This document shows positions 46,332-53,932 of a DNA stretch of 64,000 nt, in pieces. The stretch is from assembly GCF_008807415.1 (NCBI RefSeq), contig NZ_CP043626.1:1612001-1676000 (forward strand), written 5' to 3'. Below the pieces are notes generated by a model, which saw nothing but the letters and a program-made list of their open reading frames with translations, searched no databases and was not told the DNA's origin. Numbering within the stretch: position 1 is the stretch's first letter; each line of letters starts with the position of its first letter. This DNA comes from Pseudomonas denitrificans (nom. rej.). GTDB taxonomy: Bacteria > Pseudomonadota > Gammaproteobacteria > Pseudomonadales > Pseudomonadaceae. A program made the position numbers and the translations under genes.

Positions 46332-48791
46332 TTATGTTCTGTTTCTTGGTCTTTGGGCGCTGCGCAGGACTTCCTCTTTTTCGATGTCAAAACTTTCTCT
46401 TATTTTTTGGGTGAATTTGGGTAGGTGTGCACCAAAATACTCTAACTCCTGTTCTTCTTCTTTTTCTAAGTATGAGATAAACGCCTCCGCCTTGGATATC
46501 CTAGTTCTCACTCGCTCTAATCTTTTTCGCGCGGTGAATAGTCTAAAGTCTTCGTTCGATAGAGAAACCATTTCATGCGCTTTGGCTTCGTTGAATATGC
46601 CGCAGTCAGTTGATATAAGTTCTATGTAGGTGAAGAACGATGAGAGTATGTTGAATATGTATAGCCCATAAGTTGTTATTTTTATGCTGTCCACGGCGTC
46701 GCAGTAAAAGTCAAGCCTATTATTTGACTCTACGAGATCTAGCTTTAGAAATATATCGAGATTCTTCTCAAGGTCTTCGATCATATTGAAATTCTCGGAG
46801 AAGTAGTCCTTGAACTCGCTTATTGATACATAGAATGGATTTGACGGGTCAATTCCGTCGGATAGCTTGTGTAATATTCGCATTCCTGTGAAGTGCGATC
46901 CGTTGGACTTTGATCTGATTTGAAATAGGTTGGGAATGCTGCTTTGTGATTCCTCATAGAAAAATCTATATGGGATCATTAGTGGCTTTAAGACTTGATG
47001 GATTTTTAACTTCCAGATTGTTTTGGATGATACCATCTCGTCGACACTTGTATATCCGGACTTTAGGAAGTCTCTAAATAGTTCTAATGCTAATCTAATA
47101 TTTCCATGGGCGCATGCGCTAAGGAAGTCATTGAGAGGCGAGTTGTTGCCCTGTCGGAATTCATTTTGAAAGATCCTGAATAACTTCTTGAATACATCGA
47201 TTTTGTGTTCTTTTTCTTTTTCTCCAAAAAACTCATCGCAGAAATCATCGCGCTCTAACATTGACTGGACGTAGTTTATGCGCTTTTCAAAAACAGCTTG
47301 TGCAACTGGGGAGCTAATATGGAATCCGGAATTTTGATAGGCGTCAAGCGTGCCATGTATCCTCGATGCGTGAAACCGCTCCTCCCTCATCGAGATGATG
47401 ACTAGGCACCCAAGCTGGTCGGCGATTTCTTGCGCGGTCGTGAAACAAAAATCTTGTAGGCTGTGGGGGAGTTGGTCAGTATTGTCGATGGCAATGACGC
47501 AACCCTTGTGCTTAATCTTCCAATATCCTACGAGTTTTTTTGCTACATATTTTTTATCATCCAGCCAGTTCCTTATCATCTTATTAAGTTCGAGGTTGTA
47601 AGCTTCGGATGTTTCGTTAAGACCGCAAAGTGTTTGTTTTTTTGCGAGGTCGAATTTGTCTGAAAATAGCTCTAAAAGTTTTTCTCGATCTGATTTTAGA
47701 ATTTCATCAACGTCAAGGTTGGAAATTACCTGCCCCCAGATCTTGTCGAATATTTGTTTTTCATCTTCAGGAGTATTCAAGAGATCGGCGATTGCCACTC
47801 GAGAATACTTGGAAAGGTATTGAGGTGGATTGTGGTAAAGTAGTTTTCTCAGGAAGGTTGATTTTCCTGCTCCTTTTCCTCCAAAAAGAACAATAACCTC
47901 CCCTTGTTTCTTTTCTTTTAGGCTTTTCGCAATGCGATTCCCGAAAATCCCCCCCTTGCCATTGTCCTCGGCTTGCTGGATACCTCTTTCTTCTAGGTAA
48001 GGTGTTAGCGAGTCCTTTATGAGTAGTCGGAAATTTGTGAATGCTGTTTCGTAGTCTCTCTGGCTTACATAGCATGACTCCATAAATTCTGGTTCGGAAA
48101 CGTCTATTGTGCCAAAGTATTTGTTGGCTAAAGGTCGCAGCTCACGGGCGTATCCGTTGGAACTGACTTCGTGGTCGTACGAGGCGATTTTGTCTTTCGG
48201 GTAAAATATTTCTCTGTTTTTTCTGACCATTCCGCCCAGTGCTGACTTTAAAGATCCTTCTTTGATGGCGCTGTAGCTGAGTATGTTCACTGCTTCAGTA
48301 AATTTTTCCGAGAAATATCTATTGCTCTTAATGGTGAGTGCTTTTAGATTTCTCCAGTTCTTCCCAGTTTCAAATGTCTTAAATAGTATCCATTCGTGAC
48401 CGTTTGTTATCCCGGCAAAATTACAACCTTCTTCCATGCAGTAGGTTCTTACCTGTTCTATTGCTGTTCGAATGTTGGTGTCGGTAAGAAGGGTCTGTAT
48501 TGTGATGTACTGAAATGGTTGGTCGCTATTGAAGTTGTGGGGGATATTAAAATAAATCCCTTCCTTCTTCGCTTCAATGAAAATCAAATCATCGCCATTG
48601 CTTCTTTTTAGTCTGTAGTCTGCGAAACCTGGAGAGATGAAGCTTTCATGTAATGTTTGATTGACTGGCCAGCCTAATACGCCATGTAGGATTTCATCAA
48701 TTATTTTATGCCGCGTATCAGCCTCGTTCAGTGTGCGAGCGTGCTCCATTTTGGCAATTCGGATAGCAATTTCATGAGGTCCTTCCGTCAT
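46332..48791 (-). CDS. HsdR-N-type nuclease fused to P-loop NTPase, candidate defence protein
   Basis: 819 residues from the ATG at 48791 (AAGGAATTAAG upstream). Residues ~15-75 look like the type I restriction HsdR N-terminal PD-(D/E)XK domain: ADTRHKIIDEILHGVLGWPV, then FADYRLKRSNGDDLIFIEAK. These give the D...ExK catalytic pattern. Near residue 300 is a Walker A, IVLFGGKGAGKSTFLRKLLY, and further on a Walker B-like GCVIAIDNTDQLPHSLQDFC and a sensor-like CLVIISMREERFHASRIHG. The C-terminus is helical, ending in a charged coiled coil (ERVRTRISKAEAFISYLEKE). Strongly AT-rich compared with neighbours, a sign of transfer. No methylase or specificity gene is adjacent. Probably a single-gene anti-phage nuclease/STAND-like ATPase; not one I can name. 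Confidence 0.7.
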   Translation of the reverse strand: MTEGPHEIAIRIAKMEHARTLNEADTRHKIIDEILHGVLGWPVNQTLHESFISPGFADYRLKRSNGDDLIFIEAKKEGIYFNIPHNFNSDQPFQYITIQTLLTDTNIRTAIEQVRTYCMEEGCNFAGITNGHEWILFKTFETGKNWRNLKALTIKSNRYFSEKFTEAVNILSYSAIKEGSLKSALGGMVRKNREIFYPKDKIASYDHEVSSNGYARELRPLANKYFGTIDVSEPEFMESCYVSQRDYETAFTNFRLLIKDSLTPYLEERGIQQAEDNGKGGIFGNRIAKSLKEKKQGEVIVLFGGKGAGKSTFLRKLLYHNPPQYLSKYSRVAIADLLNTPEDEKQIFDKIWGQVISNLDVDEILKSDREKLLELFSDKFDLAKKQTLCGLNETSEAYNLELNKMIRNWLDDKKYVAKKLVGYWKIKHKGCVIAIDNTDQLPHSLQDFCFTTAQEIADQLGCLVIISMREERFHASRIHGTLDAYQNSGFHISSPVAQAVFEKRINYVQSMLERDDFCDEFFGEKEKEHKIDVFKKLFRIFQNEFRQGNNSPLNDFLSACAHGNIRLALELFRDFLKSGYTSVDEMVSSKTIWKLKIHQVLKPLMIPYRFFYEESQSSIPNLFQIRSKSNGSHFTGMRILHKLSDGIDPSNPFYVSISEFKDYFSENFNMIEDLEKNLDIFLKLDLVESNNRLDFYCDAVDSIKITTYGLYIFNILSSFFTYIELISTDCGIFNEAKAHEMVSLSNEDFRLFTARKRLERVRTRISKAEAFISYLEKEEEQELEYFGAHLPKFTQKIRESFDIEKEEVLRSAQRPRNRT

Positions 48792-49181
48792 CTTAATTCC
48801 TTTTAGTTGGTCTGAAATACACAGGGTTGGCGTGGCTAGGTCTAGTTTCTCACGTTTATCGTTGCACCGATTGTGGCAGATGGCCATTTCGGCAATTTTG
48901 TTATCTTAATTGCTCGGCACGATAAGTCAAAGGCCGCAAATATCCTTGCTGAGCATGCCTGGGCTCCTGCTGAGATTAGTGCTTTTTATACGAGGCGTTA
49001 ATGTAGTTTGAAAACAACGTTTTAGGCTATGCGACATTGCTTGACCACCACATGTCCGCCCTTTAACCTCCGGCGTTCCCTTGTGAAAGCGACAGGGGCG
49101 GGTTTGGCGACCCGGTAAATCCACAGCGCGACCGCGCCCATAGCGCTGCGACGTATTCCTACGTTCGCAGTGCCTTGCTAT
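48792..49181. other. 390-bp region between nuclease-NTPase and C4-like RNA
   Basis: Holds the nuclease-NTPase promoter region. On the plus strand a short open frame reads GHFGNFVILIARHDKSKAAN and ILAEHAWAPAEISAFYTRR to a TAA at about 48999. It lacks a convincing start and may be a remnant or chance. Beyond about 49030 the composition returns to high GC. Confidence 0.35.
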
Positions 49182-49257
49182 GGCGGGCCGCGCAGGGAGA
49201 CCTTCGGGTCTGCCGGTCCTGTGGTGCCGGTTCGCCAACCTTGCGCGGTTCTGCCAC
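49182..49257 (+). ncRNA. Probable C4-type antisense RNA upstream of antirepressor gene
   Basis: GGCGGGCCGCGCAGGG at the 5' side can pair with ACCTTGCGCGGTTCTGCC at the 3' side (core CCGCGCA/TGCGCGG). Inside is a perfect AGACC-TTCG-GGTCT hairpin, then GCCGGTCCTGTGGTGCCGG. This layout and the GGTTCTGCCACC end resemble the phage P1/P4 C4 RNA family that silences antirepressor translation. The antirepressor-like gene starts 60 bases downstream, as expected. Confidence 0.6.
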
Positions 49258-49317
49258 CCCTACCGTTTGGCGACGGGGGAGTGGCCTTTTTGGACTCACC
49301 ACAAAGGTCTCAACTCC

Positions 49318-49791
49318 ATGGACGACATCTACGTTCCCACCGTTTTCCACCGCTACAACCGTTCCCTGCGCGGCGTGTTGATCGACAACCAGCCCTGGTT
49401 GGTCGCCCGCGAGCTGGGTTATCTGATCCGCGAGCGGGTCGATGCTTATGTTCTTCGATTGGATGAGGACCTCTTTCGCGAGGCGCGCCTGGTGACGGGT
49501 GGCGGCGAGGAGGTCGTGTTGCTGGTGAATGACTTCGGCACCTTCCATGTGCTGCACCGTTATCGCGATCCGGAGCATCGGCAGTTGCGGATGTGGATCA
49601 CCGGCCATGTGCTGCCGACGCTCAGGGATCAGGAGCGGGTGGCGGCGGGGTTGCCGAGGCGGATGCTGGCGAAAGGCGAGGGGCGGTCGTTGGCGGTGCT
49701 GGATTGGCAGGGGGAGTACTGGGTGCCGATGGGGGAGGTGCCGCGGTTGATGCGCGAGGAGAGGCGCGGGAGATGGTGGCGGCGGGAGTAG
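49318..49791 (+). CDS. BRO-N domain protein, phage antirepressor-like
   Basis: 157 residues from ATG 49318. The N-terminal half is BRO-N-like: FHRYNRSLRGVLIDNQPWLV, ARELGYLI, and NDFGTFHVLHRYRDPEHRQL, then WITGHVLPTL. In phages such proteins relieve repressor control. The C-terminal part is short and arginine-rich (LMREERRGRWWRRE), so the KilA-C or Ant domain of full antirepressors is missing. No other phage genes are near, so this is probably a domesticated or leftover prophage gene, kept with its C4-like RNA. Confidence 0.72.
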   Translation: MDDIYVPTVFHRYNRSLRGVLIDNQPWLVARELGYLIRERVDAYVLRLDEDLFREARLVTGGGEEVVLLVNDFGTFHVLHRYRDPEHRQLRMWITGHVLPTLRDQERVAAGLPRRMLAKGEGRSLAVLDWQGEYWVPMGEVPRLMREERRGRWWRRE

Positions 49792-49877
49792 GGCGCACAG
49801 ATGTAGGAGAGCGCCTTTCGGCGCTGGTCGCGGGCATGGGCTAGACGCCCCCGCCGCTCCTACACAAGAGCAAGAGC

Positions 49878-49917
49878 CCCTCACCCTAACCCTCTCCCGC
49901 AAGCGGGAGAGGGGACC
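49878..49917. repeat. CCCTCTCCC/GGGAGAGGG palindrome (copy 1)
   Basis: CTCACCCTAACCCTCTCCCG, CAAGCGGGAGAGGGGACC. Further members at 51536-51567 and 51697-51742 in the next intergenic region. Confidence 0.75.
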
Positions 49918-49975
49918 GTCAGGTGTGAGTCATGCAGTGGTGTTAGCCGGATAGGGCTTGATTGGCGTTTGCCAA

Positions 49976-51247
49976 TCAAGCAGCCGGCGGGGTGCCTTCG
50001 GCGTTGGCGACCACGGCGTCGATCTGGATCAGCGCGCCTTTGGGCAATGCACCTACGGCTACCGTCCGGCGGGCGGGGACGCCGCCGGGGAAGTAGCTGG
50101 CGTACACCTCATCGACGGCGGCAATGTCGTCGATGTTTTTCAGGTAGAGGTTGACCTTCACCACATCGGCCAGGGTGTGGTCGATGCTTTCGACAATGGC
50201 CTTGAGGTGCTTGAAGCACTGGCTGGCCTGTTCCTTGATGCCGCCGGCCACCAGCTCACCGGTCTTCACGTCCAGCGGCAGCTGGGCGGAGATGTGGTTG
50301 TAGTGGGAGAAGGCGACGGTCTGGGTGGAGTAGGGGCACTTCGGTGCGGCGCTGGTGTTGTGCGCCTTGATGACGATGCCGTGGCGGTCTTCGACGGCTT
50401 GCGGGGGCGTGCCGTCGCCGTGGGAGACCACGGCCTCGACCTGCACCAGGGCATCCATCGGCAGGGCTTGCGCCTGTACCACGGTGCGTGCCGGCACGTA
50501 GCCGACGGCGCGGGCGATGGCCGAGTCGGGGAAGAAGGTGGTGTAGACCTGGTTCACGGCCTGCATGTCGGCGAGGTTCTTGACGAAGACGGTGATGCGC
50601 ACGATGTCATCGAAGGGCACGTCGATGCTTTCGAGGATGGTCTTGATGTTGCGCAGGCACTGCCGGGTCTGCTCCTCGACGCCGCCGGCCACCAGCTTCC
50701 CGGTGCGCGGGTCGATGGGCAGCTGGGCGCTGAGGTTGTTGTAGTGGGAGAAGGCGACGGTCTGGGTGGACAGCGGGCTCAGCGGCGCGCTCTCGGTGTT
50801 GCGTTCGACCTTGATCAGGTCGCCGGCCTGCGGGGCGTTGGGGATGGTGCCTTCGCCGCAGGTGATGAGCGCCTCGACCTGTACCTGGGCGCCCAGCGGC
50901 AGGGCGGCCACACCGACAGTGGTGAGCGTCGGCAGGTAGTTGGGGAAGAAGGCAGCGTGCACCTTGGCGACGGCTTCGGTGTCAGCGATGTTGGTCAGGA
51001 AGATGGAGATGCGGACGGTGTCGTTCAGGCTGTGGCCGATGCTTTCGACGACGGCCTTGAGGTTCCTGTAGCACTGTTCGGCCTGTTCCTTGGCGCCACC
51101 GGCCACCAGCTTGCCGCTGCTCGGGTCGACCGGCAGCTGGGCGGAAAGGTTGTTGTAGTGGGAGAAGGCGACGGTTTGGGCGTAGGGGCCGAGGTTTTGC
51201 GGGGCCTTGTCGGTGTTACGTGCCAGAACTGCGTTGTAGCCACTCAT
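49976..51247 (-). CDS. Triple-RidA-domain fusion protein
   Basis: 423 residues made of three RidA/YjgF/UK114 domains (about residues 1-140, 141-285, 286-423). Each has the same opening, TQTVAFSHYNNLSAQLP or QTVAFSHYNHISAQLP, and a GKLVAGG or GELVAGG segment. RidA enzymes hydrolyse reactive enamine/imine intermediates and normally are ~130-residue trimers, so this is a covalent trimer in one chain. The arginine equivalent to E. coli RidA Arg105 is present in domains 2 (VPARTVV) and 3 (VPARRTV) but is Leu in domain 1 (LPTLTTV). Start supported by AAGGGAG upstream. Flanked by repeats; apparently monocistronic. Confidence 0.88.
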   Translation of the reverse strand: MSGYNAVLARNTDKAPQNLGPYAQTVAFSHYNNLSAQLPVDPSSGKLVAGGAKEQAEQCYRNLKAVVESIGHSLNDTVRISIFLTNIADTEAVAKVHAAFFPNYLPTLTTVGVAALPLGAQVQVEALITCGEGTIPNAPQAGDLIKVERNTESAPLSPLSTQTVAFSHYNNLSAQLPIDPRTGKLVAGGVEEQTRQCLRNIKTILESIDVPFDDIVRITVFVKNLADMQAVNQVYTTFFPDSAIARAVGYVPARTVVQAQALPMDALVQVEAVVSHGDGTPPQAVEDRHGIVIKAHNTSAAPKCPYSTQTVAFSHYNHISAQLPLDVKTGELVAGGIKEQASQCFKHLKAIVESIDHTLADVVKVNLYLKNIDDIAAVDEVYASYFPGGVPARRTVAVGALPKGALIQIDAVVANAEGTPPAA

Positions 51248-51752
51248 GTTGGTGCTCCCTTGTTCGCTGGGAATCCGTGGATTGGGTGGCAAACGCTTCG
51301 TCCATTGCGATATCGGTCGTTGCCACTATCGGTTCAGACGACGGATATCAAGCTCGTCGAGAGGCGCGCAGACTATCGAGTCTTGAAGGGTGACCCCTTT
51401 GACTTATGGCAAGCGTAGTGGGGTCTTCTTACCGGGTTGTTTCAATTGGCGATGGGATTTGGTCGGGATATTTCGAAAGGGATATCTGAAAGTGGGGTGG
51501 TGGTTTTTGTGGAGGTCCGGTGCCTGGGCTTTCCCTCACCCCAGCCCTCTCCCAGAGGGAGAGGGGGCAGTCTGTGCCGGCTGGCAGTTTGGTTTTATCC
51601 TGTAGGACCCTCTCCCCAGCCCTGGCTGCGCGCCCTGCTCCGAAGGGGGAGGGAGCGATCGTGCCGGCTGATGATGTGGGTTCTCCTTGCGCCGAACGGT
51701 CCCCTCTCCCTTCAGGGAGAGGGTTAGGGAGAGGGCGCTTTCCGGCCGCCTA
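51248..51752. other. 505-bp intergenic region with CCCTCTCCC palindromes
   Basis: Contains at least two GGGAGAGGG-type inverted repeats (51536-51567 and 51697-51742) and a third diverged element at 51604-51653. ORFs across this region are repeat-derived. The part 51300-51420 may hold the promoter of the RidA gene; no clear motif. Confidence 0.6.
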
Positions 51753-53378
51753 TCAGAATATGTAGTCAGTGGTCAGGAAGCTGGAGTCGCGGTCGCGGAT
51801 GATCTGGCTGATCAGCGCCTTGTTGGCGTCGGTGAAGCGCGTGGCCACCAGGGTGCGGATGGAGAAGGTGCGCAGGGCGTCGTGGACGGAGAGGGTGCCT
51901 TCGGCGGAGTTCTTGCGGCCGTTGAAGGGGTAGCTGTCCGGGCCGCGCTGGCACTGGGCGTTGATGTTGATGCGGCCGACCTGGTTGACGAAGGCATCCA
52001 CCAGCGGGCCGATCTGCTCGGGGTTGTCGCCGAACAGGCTGAGCTGCTGGCCGTAGTCGGACTGCAGGACGTAGTCGATCACCTCGTCCAGCTCGCGGTA
52101 GGGCACTACCGGCACCAGCGGGCCGAACTGTTCCTCGTTGTACAGGCGCATGTCGGCGCGCACCGGGCTGAGCAGTGCGGGGTAGAAGAAGCTTTCGCGG
52201 CTCTCGCCGCCGCCGGGGTTGATGACCCTGGCGCCCTTGGCCAGGGCGTCCTGCAGCAGGCCGTTGAGGTAGTCGACCTTGCCCGGCTCGGGCAGCGGGG
52301 TGAGCGCCACGCCGGATTCCCAGGGCATGCCGGGTTTGAGTTCGGCGAGCTTGGCGCTGAACCTGGCGAGGAAGCTGTCCAGCACGTCTTCGTGGACGAA
52401 GAGGATCTTCAGCGCGGTGCAACGCTGGCCGTTGAAGGAGAGGGCGCCGGTGATGGCTTCGCTGACAGCGTTGTCGAGGTCGACGCTGGGCAGGACGATG
52501 CCGGGGTTCTTGGCGTCCAGCCCGAGGGCGGCGCGCAGGCGGTGCGGGCGCGGGTGGAGCTTCTTCAGGTCGGCGGCGCCGGAGTGGGTGCCGATGAAGG
52601 CGAAGACGTCGACCTTGCCGCTGGCCATGAGCGCGCTGACGGTCTCGCGGCCACGCCCGTAGATGACGTTGATGACGCCCGGCGGGAAGCTGTCGCGGAA
52701 GGCTTCGAGCAGCGGGCGGATCAGCAGCACGCCGAACTTGGCGGGCTTGAAGACCACGGTGTTGCCCATGATCAGCGCCGGGATCAGGGTGGTGAAGGTT
52801 TCGTTCAGCGGGTAGTTGTACGGCCCCATGCACAGCGCCACGCCCAGCGGCACGCGGCGAATCTGCCCCAGCGTGCCCTGTTCCAGTTCGAAGCGGCTGG
52901 AGCGGCGGTCCAGTTCCTTGAGCGCCTGGATGGTGTCGACGATGTAGTCGCAGGTGCGGTCGAACTCCTTCTCCGAGTCCTTGAGGTTCTTGCCGATCTC
53001 CCACATCAGCAGCTTGACCACGGCGGTGCGCTGCTCGCGCATGCGGTCGAGGAAGCGCTCGACGTGGGCGATGCGCTCGGCCACGCGCAGGTTGGGCCAC
53101 GCGCCCTGGCCGTTGTCGTAGGCGGCCACGGCGGCGTCCAGCGCGGCGAGGGCGGCGTCGGCATCCAGCAGCGGGGTGCTGCCGAGGATGACCTGTTCAT
53201 CGCCCTGGTCGGTGGCGAGGAAGATCGGGCTGCGTACCGGCGCGAGCGGGCCGTCCCAGCGGCGCAGTTCGCCGTTGACCAGGTACTCGCGCTGCTCGAC
53301 GGGCGCGTCGGGGCGCCAGGCGTCGGGGATGTCGGTGAGGCGGGGGAACAGATGGTCGAGCTTGTTGTTGTCGGGCAT
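51753..53378 (-). CDS. gapN: NADP-dependent non-phosphorylating glyceraldehyde-3-phosphate dehydrogenase
   Basis: 541 residues of the aldehyde dehydrogenase superfamily. CMGPYNYPLNETFTTLIPAL and GNTVVFKPAKFGVL form the NADP site region; the catalytic cysteine is in FNGQRCTALKI. The usual ELGGKNP motif with the general-base glutamate reads LGLDAKNPG, a feature of this GapN branch. EEQFGPLVPVVPY and the C-terminal INAQCQRGPDSYPFNGRKNS are conserved. It oxidises glyceraldehyde-3-phosphate directly to 3-phosphoglycerate with NADPH production. In P. aeruginosa the same gene neighbours gntP, gntK and gntR. Confidence 0.88.
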   Translation of the reverse strand: MPDNNKLDHLFPRLTDIPDAWRPDAPVEQREYLVNGELRRWDGPLAPVRSPIFLATDQGDEQVILGSTPLLDADAALAALDAAVAAYDNGQGAWPNLRVAERIAHVERFLDRMREQRTAVVKLLMWEIGKNLKDSEKEFDRTCDYIVDTIQALKELDRRSSRFELEQGTLGQIRRVPLGVALCMGPYNYPLNETFTTLIPALIMGNTVVFKPAKFGVLLIRPLLEAFRDSFPPGVINVIYGRGRETVSALMASGKVDVFAFIGTHSGAADLKKLHPRPHRLRAALGLDAKNPGIVLPSVDLDNAVSEAITGALSFNGQRCTALKILFVHEDVLDSFLARFSAKLAELKPGMPWESGVALTPLPEPGKVDYLNGLLQDALAKGARVINPGGGESRESFFYPALLSPVRADMRLYNEEQFGPLVPVVPYRELDEVIDYVLQSDYGQQLSLFGDNPEQIGPLVDAFVNQVGRININAQCQRGPDSYPFNGRKNSAEGTLSVHDALRTFSIRTLVATRFTDANKALISQIIRDRDSSFLTTDYIF

Positions 53379-53417
53379 GACTCATCCCTCGGGGAAGGTG
53401 GGCGACTGGTCTGTTTT

Positions 53418-53432
53418 AGATCGTAGCTGTCT
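53418..53432. promoter_or_regulatory. Weak GntR-like site upstream of gapN
   Basis: AGATCGTAGCTGTCT contains both half sites of the gluconate operator (AGAT and GCTGTCT), but with one extra central base. 40 bases before the gapN ATG. Confidence 0.35.
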
Positions 53433-53539
53433 TCAGATTAATCGATTCAGCAAATGGTGCGACAGGTCCTGTAGGAGCGGGCCATGCCCGCGATCGCGCG
53501 CATGGCGCGCTCCTACAGATGAATGCTGAAGGTCAGTGC

Positions 53540-53628
53540 GTAGGGCGCATAACCGCTTGCGGTTATCCGCCGGCTTTACGGTGTACGGGTGGGGCGGCGG
53601 ATAACCCGTTCCGGGTTATGCGCCCTAC
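53540..53628. repeat. Intergenic palindrome, GTAGGGCG family (copy 3)
   Basis: GTAGGGCGCATAACCGCTTG to CCGGGTTATGCGCCCTAC. Framing identical to copies 1, 2 and 4. Confidence 0.8.
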
Positions 53629-53834
53629 GGGTGTGCCGGGTTGGGCTGCTTTGCCGGAGCGGGCTGCAGGAGTTCCTGCTGCTCGGCGTAGCGGGCGCGG
53701 ATGTCGAAATCACGGGGCCAGGAGGGCTGGACGGGGGCTTTCGGAGTTGCGGAGGAAGTCACGGGCGATACCTCGTTGCAGGAATCCGGGGCGGGCGGTT
53801 GGTGGTGCTCGCCGGGTGATGAGGTGCTGGGCGT

Positions 53835-53921
53835 GATGGGTATTGCTGCGCTCCACGCCATCCTACGCAGAGCTCCCAGGTAGGGCAGTTCGCAGGATGG
53901 GTGGAGCGCAGCGATACCCAT
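53835..53921. repeat. Divergent pair of GTAGGATGG half elements
   Basis: ATGGGTATTGCTGCGCTCCA (running to CATCCTAC) followed, after 28 bases, by CAGGATGGGTGGAGCGCAG and CGATACCCAT. The arms are in reverse order relative to other copies, as though two elements recombined. Confidence 0.7.
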
Positions 53922-53932
53922 CGATCAATGCA

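Larger units (their letters stand above)
53379..53932. other. 554-bp intergenic region with three repeat families
   Basis: Holds a REP palindrome (53470-53518), a GTAGGGCG palindrome (53540-53628) and an inverted pair of GTAGGATGG half elements (53835-53866 and 53895-53921). A minus-strand ORF to 53625 (ending EQQELLQPAPAKQPNPAHP) starts inside the last repeat and is probably not a gene. A weak GntR-like site is at 53418-53432. Confidence 0.6.

Noticed and set aside
48842..49001. Plus-strand fragment ending AEHAWAPAEISAFYTRR as an integrase tail
   Set aside because: No catalytic integrase motif and no start codon in good context; noted only as a possible remnant.
49180..49317. 46-codon N-terminal extension of the BRO-N gene
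   Set aside because: It lies in the C4-like RNA structure and shows no BRO-N similarity; the ATG at 49318 begins the recognisable domain.
51390..51727. Short ORFs after the RidA gene
   Set aside because: They consist mostly of CCCTCTCCC/GGGAGAGGG palindromes translated by chance.
53625..53921. 98-codon minus-strand ORF
   Set aside because: It begins in a GTAGGATGG repeat, ends in another palindrome region and has no start site or family signal.
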